Below are positions 1 to 8,347 of a stretch of 64,000 nucleotides of DNA, in pieces. This DNA comes from Seohaeicola_A nanhaiensis (GTDB taxonomy: Bacteria > Pseudomonadota > Alphaproteobacteria > Rhodobacterales > Rhodobacteraceae): contig NZ_JBHSGI010000009.1 of the NCBI RefSeq assembly GCF_042654245.1, positions 425,940-489,939 on the forward strand, read 5' to 3'. The notes under the pieces were generated by a model. That model was not told the DNA's origin. It ran no database searches and worked only from the letters and a program-made list of their open reading frames with translations. The position numbers and the translations under genes were made by a program. How positions within the stretch are numbered: position 1 is the stretch's first letter; each line of letters opens with the position of its first letter.

Positions 1-437
1 GCGCCGCGCCGGAGGCCGGGATCGCGACACCGGTGCTGCGCTGTGACGGCGAGACGCTAAACAGTTTTCTTGACGACCGCCGGCATGGAAGGGTCGGCGG
101 AACCACGGCGGTTTTTGCCGCGGACGGGACCGCGCTCTATTTCTCCAAGGAAGTGATCCCCTTCACGTCCAAGCAATACGGTCCGAGCGAGCCAACGCCC
201 GTGTTTCACCATGTCGGCGTCTATGCCTATCGGCCCGACGCGTTGAGCGCCTATCCGACCTGGCCCAATGGCCCGCTGGAGCGACACGAAGGGCTGGAGC
301 AGCTGCGGTTCATGGAGAATGGCGACCGGGTGCTTTGCGTCGAGGTTCAGGCAAGAGGCCGGCAATTCTGGGAACTGAACAACCCCGAGGACGTTTCAAG
401 ACTCGAAGCCATGATGGCTCAGATGGGACTGGAGTGA
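1..437 (+). CDS. kdsB: 3-deoxy-manno-octulosonate cytidylyltransferase (KdsB), 3' part only
   Basis: The gene runs in from the left edge; the frame is open from base 3, so the GTG at 33 is not the start. About 144 C-terminal residues are visible, against roughly 250 for the family, so the N-terminal CTP-binding part is missing. KdsB activates Kdo to CMP-Kdo in the cytoplasm for LPS inner-core synthesis. Family hallmarks seen are ALYFSKEVIPF, HHVGVYAYR, the WPNGPLERHEGLEQLRF block and a C-terminal NNPEDVSRLE segment. The nearby kdsD and lpt genes fit an envelope role. The identification is firm; only the 5' end is unknown. Confidence 0.9.
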   Translation, partial: AAPEAGIATPVLRCDGETLNSFLDDRRHGRVGGTTAVFAADGTALYFSKEVIPFTSKQYGPSEPTPVFHHVGVYAYRPDALSAYPTWPNGPLERHEGLEQLRFMENGDRVLCVEVQARGRQFWELNNPEDVSRLEAMMAQMGLE

Positions 438-633
438 TCGCCGCGATGTTGACAACGCCTGTAAAATAGGCCCGATTGTCATTTTGAGGCAGGCTCTTGC
501 CGACGTCTTTTCGAGGCGCCGGTCTCAGCCCTAGCAAAATATAGCGAAAACGAATATCACACGTCTGGCTGCCATAAAATTACCCTTTCAGGCGGTTAAC
601 CAGTGCAGTGTTCGCAACGAATTGAGGATCATA

Positions 634-1527
634 ATGCGCAGAAAAGTCACCAAAGCCATTTTCCCTGTCGCAGGCCTTGGGACCCGCTTCCTGCCCGCCA
701 CCAAGTCGGTCCCGAAGGAGATCATGACTTTGGTCGATCGCCCGTTGGTCCAATATGCGATCGATGAGGCCCGTGCGGCTGGCATCAAGGAATTCATCTT
801 CGTGACCTCGCGCGGCAAGAGCGCGCTCGAGGACTACTTCGACCATTCGCCGGTGCTCGAACAGGAGCTGCGCAAGAAGGGCAAGACCGACCTGCTTGCT
901 CTGCTCAAGGACACCAACATGGAAAGCGGCGCGATTGCCTATATCCGCCAGCACAAGGCGCTTGGCCTTGGGCACGCTGTCTGGTGTGCGCGCCGGCTGA
1001 TCGGCGACGAGCCCTTTGCTGTCATGTTGCCGGACGATGTGATCGCGGCGGAAACGCCCTGTCTGCAGCAGATGGTCGAAGCCTATGCCGAGACCGGTGG
1101 CAACATGGTTGCGGCGATGGAGGTTCCGCCGGAGAAAGCTTCGGCCTATGGGGTTCTGGACGTTCAGGAAGACATGGGGTCGATCGTTTCGGTCAAGGGA
1201 ATGGTCGAGAAGCCCGCACCGGGAACCGCGCCGTCGAACCTCGCGGTGATCGGTCGCTATATCCTTGGGCCGTCGGTCCTGAACAACCTGAACAAGATCA
1301 AGGGCGGCGTGAACGGAGAGATCCAGCTGACCGACGCGATTGCGGCCGATATCGGCACCGAGAACACGGTCTACGGCTATCGTTTCCGCGGCCAGCGCTT
1401 CGACTGCGGATCGAAGGCCGGCTTCCTTCAGGCCACGGTTGCATTTGCCCTGGCGCGCGATGACCTGCGCGACGATCTGAGCCGGTATCTGCAGGACATC
1501 GTTCACCTGTCGAAAGCCGCCGAATAA
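634..1527 (+). CDS. galU: UTP-glucose-1-phosphate uridylyltransferase
   Basis: Makes UDP-glucose from UTP and glucose-1-phosphate, supplying glucosyl, galactosyl and glucuronosyl donors for surface polysaccharides. The 297-residue product matches the family length (about 300). The nucleotidyltransferase signature AGLGTRFLPATKSVPKE lies near the N-terminus, followed by VDRPLVQYAIDEA, MLPDDVI and the C-terminal RFDCGSKAGFLQA block. I chose ATG 634 because GAGG lies about six bases upstream; an in-frame TTG at 622 would put the ribosome site inside the gene. It precedes the glycosyltransferase cluster on the same strand. Confidence 0.95.
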   Translation: MRRKVTKAIFPVAGLGTRFLPATKSVPKEIMTLVDRPLVQYAIDEARAAGIKEFIFVTSRGKSALEDYFDHSPVLEQELRKKGKTDLLALLKDTNMESGAIAYIRQHKALGLGHAVWCARRLIGDEPFAVMLPDDVIAAETPCLQQMVEAYAETGGNMVAAMEVPPEKASAYGVLDVQEDMGSIVSVKGMVEKPAPGTAPSNLAVIGRYILGPSVLNNLNKIKGGVNGEIQLTDAIAADIGTENTVYGYRFRGQRFDCGSKAGFLQATVAFALARDDLRDDLSRYLQDIVHLSKAAE

Positions 1528-1662
1528 CCGACCGGAGCGCCGTGTGACACTGACAGGCGGCGCCGGTGATTGTGAGCGACATGGCTGTAAGGCCTTGAAG
1601 GCGACCAGGGAGAACCGGTCGCCTTTTCCGTTACAGAGCCGCGAAAGTGGGATGCGCGCGCC

Positions 1663-2682
1663 GTGACCGACGCGCCCGGCCTGTTCCAGCGATTTCGCCT
1701 GCGCCAGAAGCGCCGTCGCCTGTTGTGGCGTTCGTTCCGCAGCCGACGTGATCTGACACCCGTAGCCGACCGCACGGCCGCGATCCGGCCCCGCGACGTG
1801 CTGGTCGTGATGGTGCTGCGCAACGAGGCGCATCGGCTGCCCTACATGCTGGATCACTACCGGCGCCTGGGGGTCGCGCATTTCCTGGCGGTCGACAACG
1901 ACAGCACGGATGACACGGCAGCGATCCTGGGCGCGGCGCCGGATGTCTCGCTGTGGCGGACCGGGGCCAGCTATCGCGCCGCCCGGTTCGGGCTGGACTG
2001 GGCGAGCTGGCTGCTGATGCATCATGGCCACGAACACTGGTGCCTGATGGTCGATGCGGACGAGCTGCTGGTCTTTGCCAATTGCGACAGCAGAACGCTG
2101 CCAGACCTGACTGCCTGGCTCGACGCGCGCGGGCAGGTGGCTTTCGGGGCACTGATGCTGGATCTCTACCCGAAGGGACCGGTGGGAGAGGCGGATGTTG
2201 CGCCCGGTACAGACCCTGTTCTGGCGCTTCCCTGGTTCGATGCCGGCCCCTATCGCAGCGTCCGTCAGGCGCCGGCGATGAACCTCTGGGTGCAGGGCGG
2301 CCCGCGAGAGCGGATTTTCTTCGGCGATGCGCCCCGCCGCTCTCCGACCTTGAACAAGGTGCCGCTGGTGCGCTGGAACCGGCGCTGGGCGTTCACCAAT
2401 TCCTGCCATGCCTTGTTACCCTGGAAGCTGAACATGGTCTGGTCCAGTCCGGGCGGGCCTGAGCCAGCGGGGGTGCTGCTGCACAGCAAGTTTCTGGCCG
2501 ATGTGGTCGTGCGGGCCACCGAGGATCTGGCGCGGCGGCAACATTTTCACGACCCCGATCTGCTGGTGCCCTATTACCGGGCGTTGGCGGCACGCCCGGT
2601 TCTCTGGACGCCGGACTCGGTGCGCTACACCGGGTGGCAGACGCTGGTCGATCACGGTCTGATGCCCGCTATCGCGTGGTAG
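1663..2682 (+). CDS. GT2-like glycosyltransferase, first of a tandem pair
   Basis: A 339-residue soluble protein starting at GTG. After a basic N-terminus it has a GT-A type nucleotide-sugar fold: VVMVLRNEAHRLPYMLDHYR near residue 50, then FLAVDNDSTDDT, and a metal-binding DxD-like VDADE near residue 130. This resembles the short GT2-like family (PF13704 type) found beside NodH-like genes in roseobacters. Donor and acceptor are unknown. The next gene is a clear paralogue with the same blocks (ASY, DLYPKG, NLWVQGGPRER, LNKVPLV, HALLP). A role in a surface glycan is inferred from the neighbours. No membrane segment is seen. Confidence 0.8.
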   Translation: MTDAPGLFQRFRLRQKRRRLLWRSFRSRRDLTPVADRTAAIRPRDVLVVMVLRNEAHRLPYMLDHYRRLGVAHFLAVDNDSTDDTAAILGAAPDVSLWRTGASYRAARFGLDWASWLLMHHGHEHWCLMVDADELLVFANCDSRTLPDLTAWLDARGQVAFGALMLDLYPKGPVGEADVAPGTDPVLALPWFDAGPYRSVRQAPAMNLWVQGGPRERIFFGDAPRRSPTLNKVPLVRWNRRWAFTNSCHALLPWKLNMVWSSPGGPEPAGVLLHSKFLADVVVRATEDLARRQHFHDPDLLVPYYRALAARPVLWTPDSVRYTGWQTLVDHGLMPAIAW

Positions 2683-2836
2683 GGCGGGCGTCGGTCGGGT
2701 CTGAGTGCCACGACCTCCGCTTTTGCCGACATTCGGCCAGGCTTGCCTCTTGTAACGAAATCTAAATTCACCGAGTCTCACATGAGGGCACGGTCGAGCG
2801 CGCAATTATGGCGGCCACCGGTCAGGGGAAAAGAAC

Positions 2837-3847
2837 GTGAGCCTTTGGGATTCCTACCGCATGCGGGTCCGGCGCAAGCGCCGGCTGTTTCGAGCTGCGC
2901 GGAAGTCTTTGGAACTGAAGGTGTTTCAGGATTTTACACCGGGGATCGGCAAGGACGACATCCTGCTGATCTGCACCATGCGCAACGAACAGATCCGGCT
3001 TCCTTATTTCCTGGGCTATTATCGCGGTCTGGGCGTGCGCCATTTCCTGTTCGTCGACAACGACAGTACGGACGGAACGCTGCAATATCTCTACGGGCAG
3101 GAGGATGTTTCCGTCTGGACGACCAGAGCAAGTTACAAGTCGGCGACCTATGGAATCGACTGGGTGAACTGGCTTGCGCGCACATATGCCCATGGGCACT
3201 GGACGCTGGTTGTCGATCCTGACGAGTTCTTCATCTACCCGTTCTGCGATACACGCCCTATTCCGGCGCTGACCGACTGGCTGGACAATTCCGGGATCCG
3301 AAGCTTTTCGGCGATGCTGGTCGACATCTATCCCAAGGGGCGGATCAATGCGCAGCCCTATCGGGCCGGGCAGGATCCGCTGGAAATCGCCGCCTGGTTC
3401 GACAGCGGAAACTACACGATCAAGCGCAATCCGACCTATGGCAACCTGTGGATACAGGGCGGACCGCGCGCCCGGATGTTCTTTGCCGACGCGCCAGAGC
3501 AGGCACCGGCGCTGAACAAGATCCCTCTGGTGAAATGGGACCGCAAATATGCCTTCGTCAGTTCGACCCACGCGCTGTTGCCGCGCGGGTTGAACCACGT
3601 CTATGACGACACCGGCGGCGAAAAGGCCTCGGGCGCGTTGCTGCATGCCAAGTTCCTCGATACCTTCTCGCAGAAGGCGCGCGAAGAGCTGGACCGGCAG
3701 GAACATTATGCCGGGTCCATGGAATACAGGGTCTACGCAGAGCGTTTGCATGAAAATCCGGACTTCTGGTGCAAGTGGTCGGAAAAATACATCAACTGGC
3801 GGCAGCTCGAGATCCTCGGGCTGATGTCCAAGGGCAACTGGGCATGA
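2837..3847 (+). CDS. GT2-like glycosyltransferase, second of a tandem pair
   Basis: A 336-residue paralogue of the preceding gene. It has LLICTMRNEQIRLPYFLGYY, FLFVDNDSTDGT and VDPDEF as the DxD-like site, then DIYPKGRI, NLWIQGGPRARMFF and LNKIPLVKW. Start is GTG 2837 with AGGGGA about 11 bases upstream. A 154-base gap separates it from the first copy, so it may have its own promoter, while the downstream GT14-like gene follows after only 13 bases. The motifs are intact, so both copies look functional; diverged side regions suggest different substrates. Substrates cannot be read from sequence. Confidence 0.8.
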   Translation: MSLWDSYRMRVRRKRRLFRAARKSLELKVFQDFTPGIGKDDILLICTMRNEQIRLPYFLGYYRGLGVRHFLFVDNDSTDGTLQYLYGQEDVSVWTTRASYKSATYGIDWVNWLARTYAHGHWTLVVDPDEFFIYPFCDTRPIPALTDWLDNSGIRSFSAMLVDIYPKGRINAQPYRAGQDPLEIAAWFDSGNYTIKRNPTYGNLWIQGGPRARMFFADAPEQAPALNKIPLVKWDRKYAFVSSTHALLPRGLNHVYDDTGGEKASGALLHAKFLDTFSQKAREELDRQEHYAGSMEYRVYAERLHENPDFWCKWSEKYINWRQLEILGLMSKGNWA

Positions 3848-3860
3848 GAGCGGAGGGCGC

Positions 3861-5558
3861 ATGACGGTCGGCATCGTCATGCTGGTGCACACGGCGCTGG
3901 ATCGGGCCGAGCAGGTGGCCCGGCACTGGACCGCCTCGGGCTGTCCGGTGGTGATCCATGTCGACCGCAAGGTCCCCCGGCGCACGCATCGCGCCTTTGT
4001 CGCCTCGCTGACGGACGATCCGCTGATCCGGTTTTCGCGGCGGCATCGATGCGAATGGGGCACGTGGGGTATCGTGGCTGCCTCGCAATCGGCGTCGGAA
4101 CTCATGCTGGCCAGCTTTCCGCAGGTGCGTCACGTCTATCTCGCCTCGGGGTCATGCCTGCCGTTGCGCCCGGTGCAGGAGCTGATCGACTATCTGGCCG
4201 CGCGGCCGCTGACCGACTTCATCGAAAGCGCCACGACGGCCGATGTGCCGTGGACGGTGGGCGGCCTGGACGAAGAGCGCTTTACCCTGCGCTTTCCGTT
4301 CAGCTGGAAGCGCCACCGCTGGCTGTTCGACAGATACGTCGACCTTCAGCGCAGGCTGAGGATTCGGCGCAGGATGCCGCCCGGCATGGTGCCGCATATG
4401 GGCAGCCAGTGGTGGTGCCTGACGCGCCAGACGCTTTCGGCCATCCTCGAAGCGCCGGACAGGAAGATTTATGACGATTATTTCCGGCGGGTGTGGATCC
4501 CGGACGAATGTTATTACCAGACGCTGATAAGGCTTTATTCGCGCAATGTCGAAAGCCGGTCACTGACGCTTTCGAAGTTCGACTTCCAGGGCAAGCCGCA
4601 TATCTTCTATGACGACCACCTTCAGCTGCTGCGCCGGTCGGACTGTTTCGTCGCGCGCAAGATCTGGCCGCGGGCCGACCGGCTGTATCAGGCGTTTCTG
4701 ACCGACAGCGCCCATGCGATGAAGAAGACCGAGCCGAATCCGGGCAAGATAGACCGGATATTCTCGAAGGCGGTCGAACGGCGTACGCGGGGGCGGCCGG
4801 GGCTTTACATGCAGAGCCGGATGCCGAAGCACGGGTTCGAGAATGGCATCACCTCTGCCCAGTATTCGATGTTTCAGGGTTTTGCCGAGCTTTTCGAGGA
4901 TTTCGAGATCTGGCTGGGACGCGCGACAGGTGCGCGGGTCCATGGCCATCTCTTCGCACCCGACCGCGCCGAATTCGCCGGCGGGCAGACGCAGTTCAAC
5001 GGAGCGCTGAGCGACAGCGCCAAGATGCGCGACTATGCGCCCGAAAGTTTTCTGACCAACCTGGTCTGGAATGCGCGCGGGGAACGGCAGTGCTTTCAGT
5101 TCGGGCCGGCCGACAATCAGGCGGTGAACTGGCTGGTGGCGCGCGACCCCAATGCGCAGGTTTCGGTGATTTCGGGCGCCTGGGCGGTGCCGCTGTTCCG
5201 GTCGAACCGCAACTTCGGTGAAATCCGGAAAGAGGCGGCTCGGCTGCAGAAGATCGAAAAGGACCATCTGGACATTCTGCGGTCATATTATGCGAAGGCG
5301 CGGGTGCGGATCTGGACGATGGCGGAGTTTGTCGAGGCTCCGATGGAGCCGTTGCAGACGATCGTGGACGAGATCGGGCTGGTGCATCAGCGCCGACTGA
5401 CCGAGGCGCCGCGCATGGTCGATCTGTCGGGCTTTGGCCAGTTCCTGCAGAACCTGAAGAACCAGGGGATGCATCCCTACCTCATGGGCGATTTCCCGGT
5501 GGATCAGGCGCCGGTGACGATGCCGGGCACACCGCGCAAGCCCTATCTGGTGCGGTAG
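3861..5558 (+). CDS. Core-2/I-branching (GT14-like) transferase with an uncharacterised C-terminal half
   Basis: A 565-residue protein. Roughly residues 1-260 resemble bacterial beta-1,6-N-acetylglucosaminyltransferases of the Core-2/I-branching family: GIVMLVHTALDRAEQVARHW, VVIHVDRKV, HVYLASGSCLPLRPVQEL, MGSQWWCLTRQTL and WIPDECYYQTL. Residues about 300-565 form a second half unlike the transferase, probably what roseobacter annotations label DUF5928; I cannot assign it a function. ATG 3861 follows GGAGG by a few bases. The gene lies in a tight run with the GT2-like gene before it and the sulfotransferase six bases after it, suggesting one glycan pathway. Confidence 0.75.
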   Translation: MTVGIVMLVHTALDRAEQVARHWTASGCPVVIHVDRKVPRRTHRAFVASLTDDPLIRFSRRHRCEWGTWGIVAASQSASELMLASFPQVRHVYLASGSCLPLRPVQELIDYLAARPLTDFIESATTADVPWTVGGLDEERFTLRFPFSWKRHRWLFDRYVDLQRRLRIRRRMPPGMVPHMGSQWWCLTRQTLSAILEAPDRKIYDDYFRRVWIPDECYYQTLIRLYSRNVESRSLTLSKFDFQGKPHIFYDDHLQLLRRSDCFVARKIWPRADRLYQAFLTDSAHAMKKTEPNPGKIDRIFSKAVERRTRGRPGLYMQSRMPKHGFENGITSAQYSMFQGFAELFEDFEIWLGRATGARVHGHLFAPDRAEFAGGQTQFNGALSDSAKMRDYAPESFLTNLVWNARGERQCFQFGPADNQAVNWLVARDPNAQVSVISGAWAVPLFRSNRNFGEIRKEAARLQKIEKDHLDILRSYYAKARVRIWTMAEFVEAPMEPLQTIVDEIGLVHQRRLTEAPRMVDLSGFGQFLQNLKNQGMHPYLMGDFPVDQAPVTMPGTPRKPYLVR

Positions 5559-5564
5559 AGGCTG

Positions 5565-6995
5565 ATGACCGAGAAATTCGACTGGTTCGTTGTTTTCGCC
5601 GAAATGCGCACCGGCTCCAACTTTCTGGAGACCAACCTGAATGCGCTGGGCGGGGTTGCCTGCCACGGCGAGGCATTCAATCCGCATTTCATCGGCTATC
5701 CGAACCGGACGGAGATTCTGGGCGTCAGTCGAGCGCTCCGTGACATCGATCCGGCGCGTTTGCTGAATGCTGTGAAGGCACAGCCCGGCGTGCTGGGCGG
5801 TTTCCGGTATTTTCACGACCATGATCCGCGGGTGCTGGATGCGATTCTGAACGACCCGCGCTGTGCCAAGATCGTGCTGACCCGCAATCCGCTGGACAGT
5901 TACGTCAGCTGGAAGATCGCCAAGGCGACGAACCAGTGGAAGCTGACCGACGTGAAGCGCCGGAAGGAAGCGAGGGCGGAGTTCGACGCGGAAGAATTCG
6001 CCGCGCATGTCGCCGCTTTGCAGGCGTTTCAGGTGACGCTGCTGAACCGCTTGCAGACCAGCGGTCAGACGGCCTTTTATGTCGCCTATGAGGACTTGCA
6101 GGACCTTGCGGTGATGAACGGCCTCGCGGCCTGGCTGGGTGTGGAGGGGCGACTGGAGGCTTTGGACCAAAGCCTGAAGGTACAGAACCCCGAGCCGGTT
6201 CTGGCCAAGGTCGCGAACCCCGAGGAAATGGAGCGGGCGCTTTCCGGGCTGGACCGGTTCAATCTGACCCGAACACCGAATTTCGAGCCGCGGCGTGGCG
6301 CCGGGGTGCCGTCCTTCGTCGCCGGTGCGAAGACACCGCTGCTTTACCTTCCGATCCGAGGCGGGCCGGAAGAGGAGGTTTTGCGCTGGCTGGCGGCGCT
6401 GGACGGTGTGAACGAGGCGGATTTGCCGACCCGGATGAACCAGAAACAGCTGCGCCAGTGGAAGCGCGCGAATCCGGATCATCGCAGCTTTACCGTTCTG
6501 CGGCACCCGGCGGCCCGGGCGCATGCCGTGTTCTGCCGCAGGATTCTTGGCGCGGGCCCAGGCAGTTTTGCGCGGCTCCGGGAGCTGTTGAGGACTCAGT
6601 TTAAGCTGCCGCTGCCGGCTGACGGGATAGGACCGGACTATACCTCCGAGCGCCACCGGGAGGCTTTCGAGGGGTTCCTTGGTTTCGTGAAGGCCAGCCT
6701 GGCGGGTCAGACGGCGCTTCGGCTGGACGCGGCCTGGAGCACGCAGGCCCAAAGCCTGACCAGTTTCGCCGACTTCATGGTGCCCGATCAGGTGCTGCGC
6801 GAGGACGAACTTGCCACGCTTCTGCCCGAGCTTGCCCGCCGCAGGGGGCATCCCGGTCCGCCGGCCATTGACATGGCCGCGCCCGACCAGCCCCATGCGC
6901 TGGGCGACATCTATGATCCCGGGCTTGAGGCGCTGGTGGCCGATACCTATCAGCGCGATTACGTGATGTTCGGATTCGGACCCTGGCCGGGCTAG
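5565..6995 (+). CDS. NodH-like sulfotransferase, apparently two sulfotransferase-type halves
   Basis: A 476-residue protein, longer than NodH (about 250). The N-terminal half has a PAPS 5'-phosphosulfate loop, VVFAEMRTGSNFLETNL, near residues 7-23 and a 3'-phosphate-type motif, IVLTRNPLDSYVSWK, near residue 105. The C-terminal half has a second 3'-phosphate-like motif, FTVLRHPAARAHAVF, near residue 310 and the ending YQRDYVMFGF typical of carbohydrate sulfotransferases, but no clear second 5' loop. It would transfer sulfate from PAPS to a sugar. It starts six bases after the GT14-like gene. Its stop lies one base from the ptsN stop on the other strand, leaving no room for a terminator. Confidence 0.8.
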   Translation: MTEKFDWFVVFAEMRTGSNFLETNLNALGGVACHGEAFNPHFIGYPNRTEILGVSRALRDIDPARLLNAVKAQPGVLGGFRYFHDHDPRVLDAILNDPRCAKIVLTRNPLDSYVSWKIAKATNQWKLTDVKRRKEARAEFDAEEFAAHVAALQAFQVTLLNRLQTSGQTAFYVAYEDLQDLAVMNGLAAWLGVEGRLEALDQSLKVQNPEPVLAKVANPEEMERALSGLDRFNLTRTPNFEPRRGAGVPSFVAGAKTPLLYLPIRGGPEEEVLRWLAALDGVNEADLPTRMNQKQLRQWKRANPDHRSFTVLRHPAARAHAVFCRRILGAGPGSFARLRELLRTQFKLPLPADGIGPDYTSERHREAFEGFLGFVKASLAGQTALRLDAAWSTQAQSLTSFADFMVPDQVLREDELATLLPELARRRGHPGPPAIDMAAPDQPHALGDIYDPGLEALVADTYQRDYVMFGFGPWPG

Positions 6996-6996
6996 G

Positions 6997-7461
6997 TCAC
7001 ACCAGCTGGATCGAGTGATCGGAGGTCAGAAGGGCGTAGAGCTTGGCCGGTTCGGGGTTGGCCCGCAGCTTGGCGCAGAGGGCGGAATCGCGCAGGGTGC
7101 GCGAGACAAGCGCAAGGGCCTTAAGGTGTTCGACGCCGGCCTCTTCCGGGGCGAAAAGCGCGAAGGCCAGATCGACCGGTTGACGGTCGACCGCGCCGAA
7201 ATCCAGCGGTTTTTCCAGCATGACGAAACAGCCGACCACGCGTTCAAGCCCGGAAAGTCGGGCATGGGGCAGGGCCACGCCGTGGCCCACGCCCGTTGGC
7301 CCGAGGCTTTCCCGCTCGAGCAGGGCATCGACGATCTCGGTTTGGACAAAGCCATAGGCCGACCCGGCAAGATCGCCGATTTCCTGAAACAGCCGTTTCT
7401 TGCTGGACGCGGCTTGCAAGACCTTTACGGCCTGCTGTTTCAGGATGCGCGAAAGCTCCAT
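6997..7461 (-). CDS. ptsN: PTS-Ntr EIIA nitrogen-regulatory protein
   Basis: A 154-residue EIIA(Ntr), which accepts phosphate from NPr and regulates potassium transport, nitrogen and stress responses rather than sugar uptake. The phosphoacceptor His66 sits in GHGVALPHAR. Start is ATG 7461 (MELSRIL); the frame is open further upstream, but the extension is arginine-rich and unlike the family, and GGAG precedes this ATG. It is the last gene of the rnd-kdsD-lptCAB-hpf-ptsN run, 49 bases after hpf. Confidence 0.92.
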   Translation of the reverse strand: MELSRILKQQAVKVLQAASSKKRLFQEIGDLAGSAYGFVQTEIVDALLERESLGPTGVGHGVALPHARLSGLERVVGCFVMLEKPLDFGAVDRQPVDLAFALFAPEEAGVEHLKALALVSRTLRDSALCAKLRANPEPAKLYALLTSDHSIQLV

Positions 7462-7510
7462 ATGGGGCGTGCTCCGGTTGTTGCGGCGCGCCCATCGAAG
7501 AGCGCGCGTT

Positions 7511-8086
7511 TCATTCCTGGCTGCGCGGGTCGATCCAGCCGATGTTGCCATCTTCCCGGCGATACACCACGTTCAGGCCCTTCTTGGTATCGTTCCTGAA
7601 CACCAGGACCGGCGCGCCGGCCAATTCCATCTGCATGACCGCCTCGCCGACTGAGAGCGAGGGTATCGTCGCCTCCATCTCGGCCACGATGATCGGTTGC
7701 AGGGTCGTCGGTTCGGCATCGTCCGAGTCGCCTTCAGCGGCGAGGATATAGGAGGAACCGCCCAGATATTCAACCGGTTCCGACCGGTCGCGATGGTGGT
7801 CCTTCAGCCGCCGCTTGTAGCGCCGGAGCTGCTTTTCCATCTTCTCGGCGCAGCCTTCGAAAGCCGCGTAGATTTCGGTTGCACGGGCGCTGGCGGTGGC
7901 GTTCAGGCCGGTCGACAGGTGGACGGTCGCCTCGCAGGCATATTCGTGTCCGGACCGGGAAAAAACCACATTGGCATCCGTCGGTCGGCCCGCATATTTG
8001 CTGACGATCTCGTCAAGCTGCGTTTGCACATGGGTCTGGAGAGCTTCTCCGATGTCGATCTGCTTGCCGCTGATTTTGTAACGCAT
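7511..8086 (-). CDS. hpf: Ribosome hibernation promoting factor, long form
   Basis: A 191-residue long-form HPF, which dimerises 70S ribosomes into inactive 100S particles in stationary phase. The N-terminal S30AE domain runs to about residue 100 (MRYKISGKQIDIGEAL start, ATVHLSTGLN). A linker with DHHRDRSEPVEYLGG leads to the C-terminal dimerisation domain, about 130-185 (PSLSVGEAVMQMELAGAPVL, NVVYRREDGNIGWI). ATG 8086 has a strong GAAGGAG site nine bases upstream. In many alphaproteobacteria rpoN lies between lptB and hpf; here only 261 non-coding bases do. Confidence 0.93.
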   Translation of the reverse strand: MRYKISGKQIDIGEALQTHVQTQLDEIVSKYAGRPTDANVVFSRSGHEYACEATVHLSTGLNATASARATEIYAAFEGCAEKMEKQLRRYKRRLKDHHRDRSEPVEYLGGSSYILAAEGDSDDAEPTTLQPIIVAEMEATIPSLSVGEAVMQMELAGAPVLVFRNDTKKGLNVVYRREDGNIGWIDPRSQE

Positions 8087-8347
8087 GTGTGCTCCTTCAC
8101 ATTGGCCGGCCGGCCCGGGCCGCAATTGCGCGGCACGGGACTTTCACTGTCGGCTGGCGGAAAAGGCGATCGTCTTCGGTTCTGCGCACAGCCGCCCGAA
8201 CGACCCGGCCTGACCTGAACATGCATCGCACCGTGCAATCGCCATGGGTCAATTGACGCATCAGACCGCGTGCAAGTCAATGGCATCTGCGTCGCCGCGG
8301 GCGCGGCAAACAGGCTCAGGCACAAAGCTGCCCGGTGGGGGCCGGGT
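8087..8347. other. Non-coding interval between hpf and lptB
   Basis: A 261-base gap in an otherwise tight operon. I see no credible coding frame and no remnant of rpoN. Close to hpf it holds a GC-rich self-complementary stretch (GGCCGGCCGGCCCGGGCCG), which may act as a processing or attenuation hairpin. It probably carries a promoter for hpf-ptsN, but no clear hexamers could be picked. Confidence 0.5.

Noticed and set aside
449..467. TTGACA as a -35 for galU
   Set aside because: The only -10-like sequence (TAAAAT) is seven bases away, too close for sigma-70.
622..633. TTG start for galU
   Set aside because: It lies over the ribosome-binding site of the better ATG 634.
580..2409. Long open frame on the minus strand opposite galU and the first GT2-like gene
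   Set aside because: Arginine- and glutamine-rich composition with no recognisable family, fully antisense to two well-supported genes.
5283..6896. Long open frame on the minus strand opposite the sulfotransferase
   Set aside because: A high-GC shadow of the coding strand without motifs or a plausible ribosome site.
7462..7551. N-terminal extension of ptsN
   Set aside because: Arginine-rich and unlike the family; the ATG at 7461 fits known N-termini.
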